Source: JBNARI01 sp049718765 (lineage in GTDB: Bacteria > Bacillota > Sulfobacillia > DUMF01). Taken from it: DNA of 32,118 bases. This document shows positions 7,061-15,911 of this stretch, one piece after another. The stretch covers positions 1-32,118 of the forward strand of contig JBNARI010000022.1 in NCBI GenBank assembly GCA_049718765.1, written 5' to 3'. The notes beneath the pieces were generated by a model, which saw only the letters and a list, made by a program, of their open reading frames with translations, did no database searches and was not told where the DNA came from. The stretch's first letter is position 1, and every line of letters starts with the position of its first letter. The translations under genes and the position numbers were made by a program.

Positions 7061-7089
7061 ATTATACGGCTTCGCCAGCCCTTATTCAA
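7061..7089 (-). promoter_or_regulatory. Promoter of riboswitch-OadB unit
   Basis: On the minus strand, TTGAAT (7089-7084) is followed after 17 bases by a perfect TATAAT (7066-7061). The -35 box overlaps the last codons and stop of rpoD. The predicted start is near 7054, right at the first base pair of the riboswitch P1 helix, so the fit is very good. Confidence 0.82.
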
Positions 7090-8191
7090 GGAAGTCCTTC
7101 AACTTCTTGGAACGCGAGGGATGGCGCAGCTTCCTCAACGCCTTTGCTTCTATTTGCCTAATTCGTTCCCGAGTAACGCCAAACACCTGACCCACTTCCT
7201 CAAGGGTCCTTGGCTTGCCGTCTTCTAGGCCAAACCGGAGCTTCAACACGTTTTGCTCCCTCTCGGTGAGGGTGTCCAGCACACCCTCAAGCTGCTCCCT
7301 CAAAAGGTTATACGAGGCTGCCTCCGCAGGCGCAAGGGCATCCTGGTCTTCGATGAAATCTCCCAAGTGGCTATCCTCTTCCTCACCGATGGGAGTTTCC
7401 AGGGAAACTGGCTCCTGGGCAATCTTCATTATTTCCCTGACTTTCTCCTCGGAAATGCCCATTTCTTTAGCAATTTCTTCAGGAGTCGGTTCTCGCCCGA
7501 GCTCCTGGAGCAACTGCCGTGATATCCTTATCAGCTTGTTTATGGTTTCAACCATGTGCACGGGAATGCGGATGGTGCGAGCCTGGTCCGCAATCGCCCT
7601 GGTGATGGCTTGCCTAATCCACCACGTGGCGTAGGTGCTGAACTTGTACCCCTTGCGGTAATCGAACTTCTCTACCGCCTTTATCAGGCCAAGGTTACCC
7701 TCTTGAATCAAGTCCAAGAAAAGCATGCCCCTGCCCACGTATTTCTTTGCAATACTTACCACCAACCTCAAGTTGGCCTCGATGAGCTTCTTCTTGGCCT
7801 CTTCGTCCCCTTGCTCGATTCGCTTTGCAAGCTCCACCTCTTCTTCTGCTGTTAGAAGGGGAACCTTCCCAATCTCCTTCAGGTACATGCGTACCGGGTC
7901 ATCTATTGCAACCCCTTCCAACAGGGCAAGCTCGTCCTCTGAGCTGACGCCCTGAGTCTCCTGGTCGGGGATTTCTCCTGGTTCAAGCCCGTCGCCGTCC
8001 TTGGGCATATTCACAACTTCGATCCCCATGTCGCTGAGCGCTTCATACATTTCATCTATTTGCTCCGGGGTGAGCTCCGCCCCCTGAAGCGCGTCCATTA
8101 TCTCTTCGTAGGTGAGCGACCCTCGCTTCTTGCCTTGCTCTATCAAGTCCTTGATGTAGTCCATGTTAAGGTCCCTGTCCCTATGAGCCAT
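7082..8191 (-). CDS. rpoD: Primary RNA polymerase sigma factor (sigma A / RpoD)
   Basis: 369 residues from ATG 8191 (GTG 8200 also possible). It has a short region 1.1 with acidic linker, region 1.2 (DDPVRMYLKEIGKVPLL), no large non-conserved insertion, region 2 (LRLVVSIAKKYVGRGMLFLD, then YATWWIRQAITRAIADQ, which reads and melts the -10), region 3 and region 4.2 (VTRERIRQIEAKALRKLRH, -35 recognition). Length and layout match sigma A of Firmicutes. ATG 8191 is preferred because GGGGGGAG lies 9 bases upstream. It overlaps the dnaG stop by 11 bases, the classic dnaG-rpoD coupling of the macromolecular synthesis operon. An internal promoter for the next gene overlaps its 3' end. Confidence 0.97.
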   Translation of the reverse strand: MAHRDRDLNMDYIKDLIEQGKKRGSLTYEEIMDALQGAELTPEQIDEMYEALSDMGIEVVNMPKDGDGLEPGEIPDQETQGVSSEDELALLEGVAIDDPVRMYLKEIGKVPLLTAEEEVELAKRIEQGDEEAKKKLIEANLRLVVSIAKKYVGRGMLFLDLIQEGNLGLIKAVEKFDYRKGYKFSTYATWWIRQAITRAIADQARTIRIPVHMVETINKLIRISRQLLQELGREPTPEEIAKEMGISEEKVREIMKIAQEPVSLETPIGEEEDSHLGDFIEDQDALAPAEAASYNLLREQLEGVLDTLTEREQNVLKLRFGLEDGKPRTLEEVGQVFGVTRERIRQIEAKALRKLRHPSRSKKLKDFLE

Positions 8192-9971
8192 CCTCTGCAC
8201 CTCCCCCCTGCACCCCCGGATCGCACTTTATCTGCTTTACCAAAGAATAATATTCGTTGAGCAGCAGCCGTTTTTTTCCCGGGTCTGACGTCTCCTTGAT
8301 CATCCTCAGGAGCCTGGCTGCAGCGAACTTCTTCATGGTCCTAATGCAGTCAGCAGCCACTGTGCCTGGATCTGCGCTTTCGATGCCGCCCACAGCCAGT
8401 TCCGATACCCGCCTGGTCACCTCTAGGTCATCATGCTGAATGAGCTGGGACGCAGACCTGTACTCCCCTTTCTCCACCAGTTGAAACACGCGCCTCGCGA
8501 TCTTGCCAAGCACTTCATCCTTGAATTGCACGGTCCCCAACTGTTCCTTAACGCTGGCAGCCAATTCGGGATGCCTCAACAGCAAGGCCACCAGCGCTGA
8601 TTCCGCGCGCCCCAGTGCTATGGCGCCCCTATCCATTTTTGTCACAGATTGCTCAGGGCTATTATTGCTCCTGGCTGGCTTTTTATGCCTGACCTGTCTG
8701 GCAGCCTCTAAACCCAGCAAACCCACGGGCAGCCCAAGCAGCTCGGACCATTTCTTGGCGTAGATTTCCCTTTCTACCAAGTCTTCTGTAGCAGCCAAGA
8801 TGGACTTGGCTTCCTTTGCAGCTGCCAGCCTTCCCTCAGGGGTGCTCAGGTCACGCGCCGCACACACTAGCTTGAACCTGTGATCCATATACGGAAGGGC
8901 ATTATCCAGAACTTCCTGGAAGGCCCCGGCGCCGTGTTTTCTCAAGAACTCGTCTGGATCTTTGCCTTCGGGCAACTGCGCCACCCTCAGGTCACACCCA
9001 AGCTTTCGGAAAAGCTCAATTCCCCGCAGGGTAGCAGCCTGGCCAGCGGCGTCAGAGTCATATGCAATTATCACGGTGCTCGCCATGGATGCCAGGGTCC
9101 TGGCCTGAGCTTCGCTGAGCGCAGTGCCGAGCGTGGCAACGCAATTGTCGAACCCGAACTGGTGACAGGCAATTGCGTCCATATAGCCCTCTACGAGTAT
9201 CACGCAGCCCGTCTGCCTGATTGCCCTGTGAGCTAGGTCCAGTCCATAAAGGACGTTTCCTTTCTTGAACACGGGGTTTTCAGGCGAGTTGACATATTTG
9301 GGTTGAGAGTCATCCAATACCCTTGCTCCAAAGGCAACGGTTCTGCCCCTCATGTCGCGGATGGGAAACATGAGCTTGTCCCTAAAGCGATCGTAAAGCC
9401 CACCCCCATCCTTCTCCACAGCAAGGCCAGCGGCCACAAGTAGTTCCTTTGGTGTGCCCAGCTTCAGTTCCAGAGAACAAAGCCGGTCCCATTCTGCAAG
9501 GGCATAACCCAGCCCGAACCTCCCCGCTATATCTGGCGTTATGCCCCTCTTTTCGACGTACTCCACTGCTTTACCTGCTTCCGGCCGATTAAAATTGTGT
9601 ATGAAGTATTCACTTGCTCGCTCAAGCAGTCCCATTATTTGCTCGCGCACTGCAGACCTTTGATCTTCCCCTTGGGACAGCTCTAACCTCAGCCCGAGCT
9701 TCTCGGCCAGGGTGCGAACCGCCTCAACAAAGCTCAAGTTCTCCCGCTTCATGAGGAAAGTAAACACGTCCCCGCCCTCATGGCAGCCAAAACAGTAAAA
9801 TATCTGCTTGTCCGGGGAAACTGTGAACGAAGGAGTCTTTTCAGAATGGAAAGGACACAGGCCAACGTAGTTCTTGCCGGCCTTTCTCAGACGCACGTAT
9901 TCCTCTACGACGCTCACAATGTCTACCCGTGCCTTTATTTCCTCCACCGCTTGAGCGAGGCCCACGCCCAC
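8181..9971 (-). CDS. dnaG: DNA primase
   Basis: 596 residues, full length. It synthesises RNA primers for replication. The N-terminal CHC2 zinc finger has Cys39, His42, Cys60 and Cys63 (GLCPFHSEKTPSFTV, YCFGCH). The core and TOPRIM fold follow, with ILVEGYMDAIACH (Glu261) and IIAYDSDAAGQAA (Asp305, Asp307), which bind catalytic Mg2+. The C-terminal part is the helicase-interacting domain. GTG 9971 is preceded by GAGGGGG at about 11 bases. The dgt stop is 22 bases upstream and rpoD overlaps the 3' end. Confidence 0.97.
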   Translation of the reverse strand: MGVGLAQAVEEIKARVDIVSVVEEYVRLRKAGKNYVGLCPFHSEKTPSFTVSPDKQIFYCFGCHEGGDVFTFLMKRENLSFVEAVRTLAEKLGLRLELSQGEDQRSAVREQIMGLLERASEYFIHNFNRPEAGKAVEYVEKRGITPDIAGRFGLGYALAEWDRLCSLELKLGTPKELLVAAGLAVEKDGGGLYDRFRDKLMFPIRDMRGRTVAFGARVLDDSQPKYVNSPENPVFKKGNVLYGLDLAHRAIRQTGCVILVEGYMDAIACHQFGFDNCVATLGTALSEAQARTLASMASTVIIAYDSDAAGQAATLRGIELFRKLGCDLRVAQLPEGKDPDEFLRKHGAGAFQEVLDNALPYMDHRFKLVCAARDLSTPEGRLAAAKEAKSILAATEDLVEREIYAKKWSELLGLPVGLLGLEAARQVRHKKPARSNNSPEQSVTKMDRGAIALGRAESALVALLLRHPELAASVKEQLGTVQFKDEVLGKIARRVFQLVEKGEYRSASQLIQHDDLEVTRRVSELAVGGIESADPGTVAADCIRTMKKFAAARLLRMIKETSDPGKKRLLLNEYYSLVKQIKCDPGVQGGGAEDGS

Positions 9972-9993
9972 CTAATTGCGACCCCCTCGCAAG

Positions 9994-11004
9994 TTAGAAC
10001 CTGTATGCCTGAGGCACGAAGTACTTGTTGTAAGTTAGCACCGCGTAGCGATCTGTCATGCCAGCCACGTAGTCCAGGGCAGACTGCCTTGCACTGCCGT
10101 GCAGAGGACCTTTGCCATCGTACTGCTCCTGGGGCCTTTCCACAAAGAACTCGTAAAGCTGAATTAGCATCCTCTTGGCCTTTTCCTCTTCTCTCTTAGC
10201 CTCCGAACCAATATAAACCTTCTGAAACATGAAGTTCCGCAGCTCGTTCACCATCTCAGCCATTTGAGGGCTCATGGTCACCTTGCCTTCTTTGGAACTT
10301 GTTACGATCACGTCGCAAACCATCCGGTGAATCCTTGCCGAGTGAGTGTCTCCCACGTCAGTCAGCACCCATTTGGGGATGTCCTCAACCGTGAGCACAC
10401 CGCCCCTTAGGGCGTCGTCTATGTCGTGGTTTATGTATGCAATCCTGTCCGATAGCTTCACGACTACTCCCTCTGGCGTTGATGGCTCCAGCTCCCCAGT
10501 ATGGTTCAAAATGCCGTCGCGAACCTCCCAACTCAAGTTGAGCCCACCGTTGCCCTCGAGCACGTCCACCACCCTGAGGCTTTGCTCGTTGTGGCGGAAC
10601 CCGCCAGGGTGGACGCTGGACAACGCTTCTTCCCCTCCATGACCAAACGGGGTGTGGCCTAAGTCGTGACCAAGGGCTATTGCTTCAACCAGGTCCTCGT
10701 TCAGCCTCAGCGCCCTGGCTATGGTGCGCCCAATTTGCGCCACCTCCAGGGTGTGGGTCAGCCTCGTCCTGTAATGGTCGCCTTCGGGGATGAGAAACAC
10801 CTGCGTCTTGTGCTTTAGCCTTCGGAACGCCTTACAGTGAATGATCCGATCCCTGTCCCTCTGGAAGGCAGTGCGCACGGGACAAGGCGGCTCCGGCCGC
10901 ACTCTTCCCTTGCTGTTGCAGCTCAACGTTGCCCAAGGCGCCAGGGTCTTCGCCTCCAGCTCCTCCGTGCGCAGCCTGAATTCATGACTTTCCAGCGAGG
11001 CCAC
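9994..11004 (-). CDS. dgt: Deoxyguanosinetriphosphate triphosphohydrolase-like HD protein
   Basis: 336 residues from GTG 11004. The family hydrolyses dNTPs to deoxynucleoside plus triphosphate. PVRTAFQRDRDRIIHCKAFRRLKHKTQVF is the family N-terminal signature, TRLTHTLEVAQIGRTIAR gives the first metal His, and ALGHDLGHTPFGHGGEEAL is the HD box, with further HNEQSLRVVD and DRIAYINHDIDDA motifs. GTG 11004 is chosen over TTG 11025 because GAGG lies 9 bases upstream and the family normally starts close to the FRLRTEELEAKTLAPWA segment. It overlaps ppsR by 23 bases. A dgt-type gene between ppsR and dnaG occupies the place of yqxD in Bacillus. Confidence 0.94.
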   Translation of the reverse strand: MASLESHEFRLRTEELEAKTLAPWATLSCNSKGRVRPEPPCPVRTAFQRDRDRIIHCKAFRRLKHKTQVFLIPEGDHYRTRLTHTLEVAQIGRTIARALRLNEDLVEAIALGHDLGHTPFGHGGEEALSSVHPGGFRHNEQSLRVVDVLEGNGGLNLSWEVRDGILNHTGELEPSTPEGVVVKLSDRIAYINHDIDDALRGGVLTVEDIPKWVLTDVGDTHSARIHRMVCDVIVTSSKEGKVTMSPQMAEMVNELRNFMFQKVYIGSEAKREEEKAKRMLIQLYEFFVERPQEQYDGKGPLHGSARQSALDYVAGMTDRYAVLTYNKYFVPQAYRF

Positions 11005-11812
11005 GCCCAAGCACCTCGTTCCCAATCAGTGCCAATACCCTCGAGGCTGTCTCCTCCACAGCCCTGTTGGAAACGTCTATGACCGCGCAGCCAAGTTGCT
11101 TGAACACCTGTTCTGCGTAAGACAACTCTTGGGCAATCCTTTCCTTACTGCAATACTTGGAGTCTGGTGGTAACCCCATGGCTTTCGCCCTTTCCAGCCT
11201 TATGGAGTGAAGCTTCTCTGCTGAAATAGTAAGGCCCACTATCCTGTTGCGGGGCACAGAGAAGATCTCCTGGGGCAAGGGCACCTCTGGAATCAGGGGT
11301 ATGTTGGCCACTTTGACAGCCCGGTAAGCTAAGTACATGCTCACCGGCGTTTTCGATGTCCTGGAAACGCCCAGAAGCACTACATCTGCTTCCTTGAGGG
11401 CCCTGACGTCCTTCCCATCGTCGCACTTCACCGCAAACTCGATGGCCTCGATCTTCCGGAAGTAATTCTGATCTATTTTCCTGGATCTCCCAGGCTCCAG
11501 CCATGGCCCAATCCCCGTGATCTGTTGAAGGGCCTCAAGAAGGGGCCCCATTACGTCCACAGCCCTAATGCCGTGCAAAGCACACAGGGTACTCATCCTG
11601 TTGCGCAACTCCGGCACCACCAGAGTGTATACAATCACGGACCTCGCCGGGTCCACGTTGCTCACTATTTCATCGATCTGGCCAGGCTCTGTCACATGGC
11701 CGTACTTCTTGATGTGCAACTCCCCCGAGTTGAACTGGCTGGCAGCCGCAACCGCCACAGCCTCTGCAGTTTCCCCCACAGAGTCCGAAACCACGTAGAT
11801 CGTCGCCCTCAT
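10982..11812 (-). CDS. ppsR: Pyruvate, phosphate dikinase regulatory protein (DUF299 kinase/pyrophosphorylase)
   Basis: 276 residues. Members reversibly phosphorylate a threonine of pyruvate,phosphate dikinase or PEP synthase, using ADP for inactivation and phosphate for reactivation. The N-terminal IYVVSDSVGETAEAVA and the P-loop GVSRTSKT (residues 148-155) are the family signatures, with SRTSKTPVSMYLA and VGLTISAEKLHSIR further along. It starts at ATG overlapping the glyS stop (ATGA) and overlaps dgt at the 3' end. In Bacillus the orthologue yqfL follows ccpN; no ccpN-like gene is present here. It probably tunes gluconeogenic flux at the pyruvate-PEP node. Confidence 0.94.
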   Translation of the reverse strand: MRATIYVVSDSVGETAEAVAVAAASQFNSGELHIKKYGHVTEPGQIDEIVSNVDPARSVIVYTLVVPELRNRMSTLCALHGIRAVDVMGPLLEALQQITGIGPWLEPGRSRKIDQNYFRKIEAIEFAVKCDDGKDVRALKEADVVLLGVSRTSKTPVSMYLAYRAVKVANIPLIPEVPLPQEIFSVPRNRIVGLTISAEKLHSIRLERAKAMGLPPDSKYCSKERIAQELSYAEQVFKQLGCAVIDVSNRAVEETASRVLALIGNEVLGRGLAGKS

Positions 11813-13878
11813 TCCACCACCAGCCTTCCAGGATCCGCTGCCTCGGTGAACAAGAGCGCGATGTTTTTCAGCAACAGCAGCCTGTTCTTCCTGACATCCA
11901 AGTCAGGGCACATCACCAGCACCTTGTTAAGGAACTGGTTGACTGGCTCATAGAGCTTGGACATAGTCCTTAGGAACAGGCCGTAATCTCGAGTATCAAG
12001 CGCCCGCCTAGCCTCGTCACCTACCGCAAGGAAAGCCGAGTAGAGCTGCCGTTCCTCAGGCTCCACCAGGAGCTCGGGACGGACCGCTCCAGGTTCCGAA
12101 TCCTTGGAAAGGTTGGCCGCACGTCTGAAGGCCACCATGAACTTGTTGAAGTCAGGTTCCTTGGCAAACTCAGCCAGCGCCTCCGCTCGCAAGAACACAT
12201 CCCTCGGGTCATCCCACTTGCTGGCCAAGACAGCTTCAATCACGTCGTATCTTATGCCTCGCTCTCCCAAGGCAGTCCTCAGTCGGCCCACAAGGAACTC
12301 CATTACCTCATCCACCACAGCTGGACCAACTGGCACCGTGTTCGAAAGCAAGGACGCTGCTGCTCCCAGGAGCCATCTCAAGACCACAGGCCTTGGCAAG
12401 CTGGCAGCTATCCCAACGAGCGCCGTCCCATGTCTGCGCAAAGCATACGGGTCTTGAGAACCCGTGGGCTTAAGGCCCACCCCAAATATCCCCACAAGGG
12501 TGTCGGCCTTGTCAGCAGCAGCTACAAGCTTGCCTGGAAGGGTTTCGGGCAGCGCGCCCCCACTGCCGGCTGGCAGGTAAGACTCGAAAATGGCCTGGGC
12601 CACTTCCTGCCCTTCGCCGTTTTCCAGGGCGTACCTCTTGCCCATGACCCCCTGCAGCTCCGGGAATTCCTTTACCATGTTGGTAGTCAGGTCGGCCCTG
12701 CAAAGCAAAGCTGCCCTGGACGTGACAGCGCGGGTTCTCTGATCCACCTGGAGCTGGTCGCAAAGCAACTCGACCAAGGACTGAATTCGACGCACCTTTG
12801 CTCCCATCGAGCCAAGCTTCTCCTGAAAGATGAGCCTGTCCAGGTCAGCTACCCTCTCCCACAGTTTTCTCTTGAGGTCCTCGCTATAGAAGAACTTTGC
12901 GTCCGCAAGCCTGGCCTGGATGACTTTCTCGTTGCCCTTCTGTACCAAGTCCAGGTATTCCGTGCCCCCATTTCTCACTCCAATGAACTTGGGCATGAGG
13001 TTACCTGCGCCGTCACGCACCGCAAAGTACTTCTGGTGGTGGGCCATCACCGTGATGAGTACTTCTTGTGGCATTTCTAGGTATTCAGGGGCAAACTCAC
13101 CACAAAAGGCAGTCGGCCACTCTACAAGGTTTGCCACATGCTCCAGCAGCTCTGGGTTGTCCACAAGCACACCACCGCACCCAGCTGCCACGCGCGTGGC
13201 TTGGTTGATAATGAGCCTCTTCCTCTCCTCCTGGTCAAGCACTACCCCCAATTGGGGCATCTTCTCCAGGAAGTCCCGTAAGTCCTGTACTTCGTGGGCA
13301 CCAGGAGCCAACACACGGTGACCTCGGGTGTGCCTGCCTGCCCTAATTCCTGCAACTTCCACCGGCAGAACCTCAGAATCCAGGAGGGCAACCACCCATC
13401 TCACTGGGCGGCAAAAACGGTACTTTCCTTCCCCCCAGCGCATTGACTTGGGAAACTCCATGCCCATTACAAGCTCGGATAGGGCCTCCGGGAGCACCTC
13501 CCCGGCAGGCTTGCCTTTTTCCCTGCGCACTGCAAACACGTATTCGCCTTGAGGGATAACCTTGGACACCAGCTCCTCCACGCGAACTCCTTGAGCCCTG
13601 GCAAACCCCTCAGCGGCCCGGGTGGGGCGCCCCTCCCCATCGAAGGCTGCAACCACCGAAGGCCCGCGAACTTCCACCACTGCATCTTCCTGGCAATCGG
13701 GAAGGCCCTGAGCGGCCAGCACCATCCGCCTTGGAGTCACGAACACCTTAACTGACGGGGCTCCAAGGCGAAGCTTGGAGAAGGTTTCCCGCGCTCTGGA
13801 TTCGAGTTGCGCTGCAGCTATTGGCACGAACGAAGCTGGGATCTCCTCTACGCCCACCTCAAACAACAAATCAGGCAC
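11809..13878 (-). CDS. glyS: Glycyl-tRNA synthetase beta subunit
   Basis: 689 residues from GTG 13878, close to the usual family size. With GlyQ it forms the bacterial alpha2beta2 glycyl-tRNA synthetase; the beta chain carries tRNA recognition. The start DLLFEVGVEEIPASFVP is the family N-terminus, MEFPKSMRWGEGKYRFCRPVRW and the VMAHHQKYFAVRD block are characteristic, and the C-terminus is the DALR-like anticodon-binding part. GTG 13878 is chosen because GGAGGAG precedes it and the family begins here; the frame is open further upstream without similarity. It overlaps glyQ by 8 bases and ppsR by ATGA. Confidence 0.97.
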   Translation of the reverse strand: MPDLLFEVGVEEIPASFVPIAAAQLESRARETFSKLRLGAPSVKVFVTPRRMVLAAQGLPDCQEDAVVEVRGPSVVAAFDGEGRPTRAAEGFARAQGVRVEELVSKVIPQGEYVFAVRREKGKPAGEVLPEALSELVMGMEFPKSMRWGEGKYRFCRPVRWVVALLDSEVLPVEVAGIRAGRHTRGHRVLAPGAHEVQDLRDFLEKMPQLGVVLDQEERKRLIINQATRVAAGCGGVLVDNPELLEHVANLVEWPTAFCGEFAPEYLEMPQEVLITVMAHHQKYFAVRDGAGNLMPKFIGVRNGGTEYLDLVQKGNEKVIQARLADAKFFYSEDLKRKLWERVADLDRLIFQEKLGSMGAKVRRIQSLVELLCDQLQVDQRTRAVTSRAALLCRADLTTNMVKEFPELQGVMGKRYALENGEGQEVAQAIFESYLPAGSGGALPETLPGKLVAAADKADTLVGIFGVGLKPTGSQDPYALRRHGTALVGIAASLPRPVVLRWLLGAAASLLSNTVPVGPAVVDEVMEFLVGRLRTALGERGIRYDVIEAVLASKWDDPRDVFLRAEALAEFAKEPDFNKFMVAFRRAANLSKDSEPGAVRPELLVEPEERQLYSAFLAVGDEARRALDTRDYGLFLRTMSKLYEPVNQFLNKVLVMCPDLDVRKNRLLLLKNIALLFTEAADPGRLVVE

Positions 13879-14770
13879 CGTTCTCTCCTCCTGTCCTACC
13901 CCAAGCGTGCAATAGGGGATAACCCGCCTTCTCCCGCTGGTCAAGGTAAGCCGTGGCACAATCCCTGGCCAGGGCCCTCACCCTCAGTAGGTAACCGGTG
14001 CGCTCCGTCACGCTAATCGCGCCCCGCGCTTCCAGCAGATTGAAGGTGTGGGAGCACTTGAGCACGTAATCATAAGCTGGCAGCACCAGGCCCAGCTTGA
14101 TAAGCCTGGACGCTTCCGCCTCATAGGTATCAAAGGCCTCTTTGAGCATGGCTACGTCCGCCACGTCGAAGCTGTACGTAGAGTGCTCCCTTTCCGCAGT
14201 CTTGAACAGGTGGCCGTACGTAACCCCCTGGCCCCACTCCACCTGGAACACGTTGTCTTTACCCTGCACGTAGCTTGCTAGCCTTTCCAAACCATAGGTG
14301 ATCTCCACGGGCACTGGCCTGCACTCATACCCGCCCGCCTGCTGGAAGTAGGTGAACTGAGTTATTTCCATGCCATCCAACCATACTTCCCAGCCAAGTC
14401 CCCACGCCCCCAGCGTGGGCGACTCCCAGTTGTCCTCAACAAACCTGATGTCGTGGCACTTGGGGTCAATTCCCAATGCCTCAAGGCTTTCCAGGTAAGT
14501 CTCCTGGATGTCGTCGGGTGACGGTTTTATGATCACCTGGTACTGAAAGTGCTGATACAGCCTGTTGGGGTTGTCCCCGTACCTGCCGTCAGCAGGTCTG
14601 CGCGACGGCTCCACATAGGCCACCCGCCACGGTTCAGGGCCAAGAACCTTGAAAAACGTGGCGGGGTTCATGGTGCCCGCGCCCTTTTCCACGTCGTAAG
14701 GTTCGAACACCAGGCAGCCTTGGGCTGCCCAGAACTGGTGCAACTTCAACACTATTTCCTGTAACGTCAC
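13871..14770 (-). CDS. glyQ: Glycyl-tRNA synthetase alpha subunit
   Basis: 299 residues. It is the catalytic class II chain forming Gly-AMP. Diagnostic sequence includes LHQFWAAQGCLVFEPYDVEKGAGTMNP at the N-terminus, AYVEPSRRPADGRYGDNPNR (motif 2 region) and GWEVWLDGMEITQFTYFQQ. The start is GTG 14770 with GGGGAAGG just upstream. No T-box leader is visible; the gene lies 24 bases after a DUF4342 gene inside the operon, so it is not obviously controlled by glycine tRNA charging. Confidence 0.97.
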   Translation of the reverse strand: MTLQEIVLKLHQFWAAQGCLVFEPYDVEKGAGTMNPATFFKVLGPEPWRVAYVEPSRRPADGRYGDNPNRLYQHFQYQVIIKPSPDDIQETYLESLEALGIDPKCHDIRFVEDNWESPTLGAWGLGWEVWLDGMEITQFTYFQQAGGYECRPVPVEITYGLERLASYVQGKDNVFQVEWGQGVTYGHLFKTAEREHSTYSFDVADVAMLKEAFDTYEAEASRLIKLGLVLPAYDYVLKCSHTFNLLEARGAISVTERTGYLLRVRALARDCATAYLDQREKAGYPLLHAWGRTGGENGA

Positions 14771-14794
14771 AGCCCTTCCCCCGATCGTTTGCGC

Positions 14795-15163
14795 TTATTT
14801 CCTGCGTTGAACCTCTATGGTGCAATTGGTGACAAGCGCTGCCACGACCCCAACCACTGCAAGGGCCGGCGCCATAACTGCACCTATTGCCCCCCATGTG
14901 ACGGGGATCTCCACCAGCACGTCTTCGCCCTTTCTAATCACAATGCGGGTGACGTTGCCCTCGCGCAGGAGTTCCTTTATCTTTTCTACCAGCTGCTCCC
15001 CCTTTACCTGCACCCTCTCTTTCCAACTTTGTTCCGACTGCTCCCACGCTACGAGCGCAGCCACTACGTCACCGCCGTGAACATCTAGCAATTCCTTGGC
15101 TTCCTTGTAGCCTAACCCCGTCCTTTCCCTGATGAGGTCTACCTTCTGAAGCAGCTCATCCAT
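14795..15163 (-). CDS. DUF4342 protein with N-terminal UBA-like domain
   Basis: 122 residues from ATG 15163, with GAGG 8 bases upstream; the longer open frame upstream is antisense-like sequence in recO and is excluded. Residues 1-45 (LLQKVDLIRERTGLGYKEAKELL then GGDVVAALVAWE) form a UBA/TS-N-like three-helix motif, as in EF-Ts and nascent-chain complex proteins. The rest fits DUF4342: a short basic strand region (VTRIVIRKGEDVLVEIPVT) and a hydrophobic helix (GAIGAVMAPALAVVGVVAAL), probably membrane-associated. It sits between recO and glyQ, where Bacillus has the small gene yqzL. Function is unknown; the UBA-like part suggests binding to a protein or nascent chain. Confidence 0.85.
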   Translation of the reverse strand: MDELLQKVDLIRERTGLGYKEAKELLDVHGGDVVAALVAWEQSEQSWKERVQVKGEQLVEKIKELLREGNVTRIVIRKGEDVLVEIPVTWGAIGAVMAPALAVVGVVAALVTNCTIEVQRRK

Positions 15164-15179
15164 GGCCCACACCTCACTC

Positions 15180-15911
15180 CTAAATCGAAGCTTCGAGGAA
15201 CTCGAAACACTTGGGTTGCCTTTCCATAAACCAAAACAGCATCTTCCGCACCACCTGGCCCGCAACCATCTTGGTCTCATGGTTAGTTTGCACAGCGCGC
15301 AGCCCTTTGGCACTGCACTTTTGCACTTTTCTGAGGAGCTCCAGAACCCCACTGCCAATCTCCAAGTCTCCTCCTGCACATGAGGAACACACCACTCCGC
15401 CAGCATCCGGCCTTACAAAGCACGGTGCAACCAAGGGCTTCCCGCACAAAGCGCATTTTTCTAGCTGGGGACCATATCCTGCCGCGCCTAGGCTGATTAG
15501 CCCAAACCATATGAGTACTATCTCTGGGTCCACGCCTGACTCTAACATGGCCAGAGCAGAGCCCAGGGCCGAATACACTGTTACGTCTGGATAACATTCG
15601 CCGCAAAACGTGTCAACTAGCTCAGCAAAACAGTTGGCGTAAGCGAGCAAGTCAAGCCTGCCCTTGAGCACCGGGAAAGCGTTCCTAGTCTCCGCTTGGC
15701 TGACTACGTCCAAGCCCCTGCCCTGAAAAGCAAGGAACTTCACCAAATTGAACTGCTGGCATGCCGCAGCAAGCCTGCTCCGGGGCTTTCTGGCCCCCCT
15801 TGCCAGCAACCTGAGCTTCCCGTAGTCTACTGTGAAAACAGTGATCAACTTGTCTGACTCGTCGAAGTCCGCGCTCTTTATCACGAATCCTTCAGTCCTG
15901 TAAAGGCTCAT
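15180..15911 (-). CDS. recO: DNA repair protein RecO
   Basis: 243 residues. RecO loads RecA on SSB-coated DNA with RecR. The N-terminal OB fold reads YRTEGFVIKSADFDESDKLITVFT, followed by GKLRLLARGARKPRSRL. A C4 zinc site is complete: Cys153, Cys156 (CALC), Cys175 and Cys178 (CSSC). Start ATG 15911 lies inside the end of ybeY (20-base overlap). In Bacillus, era directly precedes recO; here ybeY does. Confidence 0.95.
   Translation of the reverse strand: MSLYRTEGFVIKSADFDESDKLITVFTVDYGKLRLLARGARKPRSRLAAACQQFNLVKFLAFQGRGLDVVSQAETRNAFPVLKGRLDLLAYANCFAELVDTFCGECYPDVTVYSALGSALAMLESGVDPEIVLIWFGLISLGAAGYGPQLEKCALCGKPLVAPCFVRPDAGGVVCSSCAGGDLEIGSGVLELLRKVQKCSAKGLRAVQTNHETKMVAGQVVRKMLFWFMERQPKCFEFLEASI

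Noticed and set aside
14771..14794. Possible T-box leader before glyQ
   Set aside because: The gap is only 24 bases and inside an operon; no T-box sequence or terminator is present.
15164..15406. N-terminal extension of the DUF4342 protein to 15406
   Set aside because: It would overlap the recO 3' end in another frame with no similarity, while ATG 15163 has a good Shine-Dalgarno.
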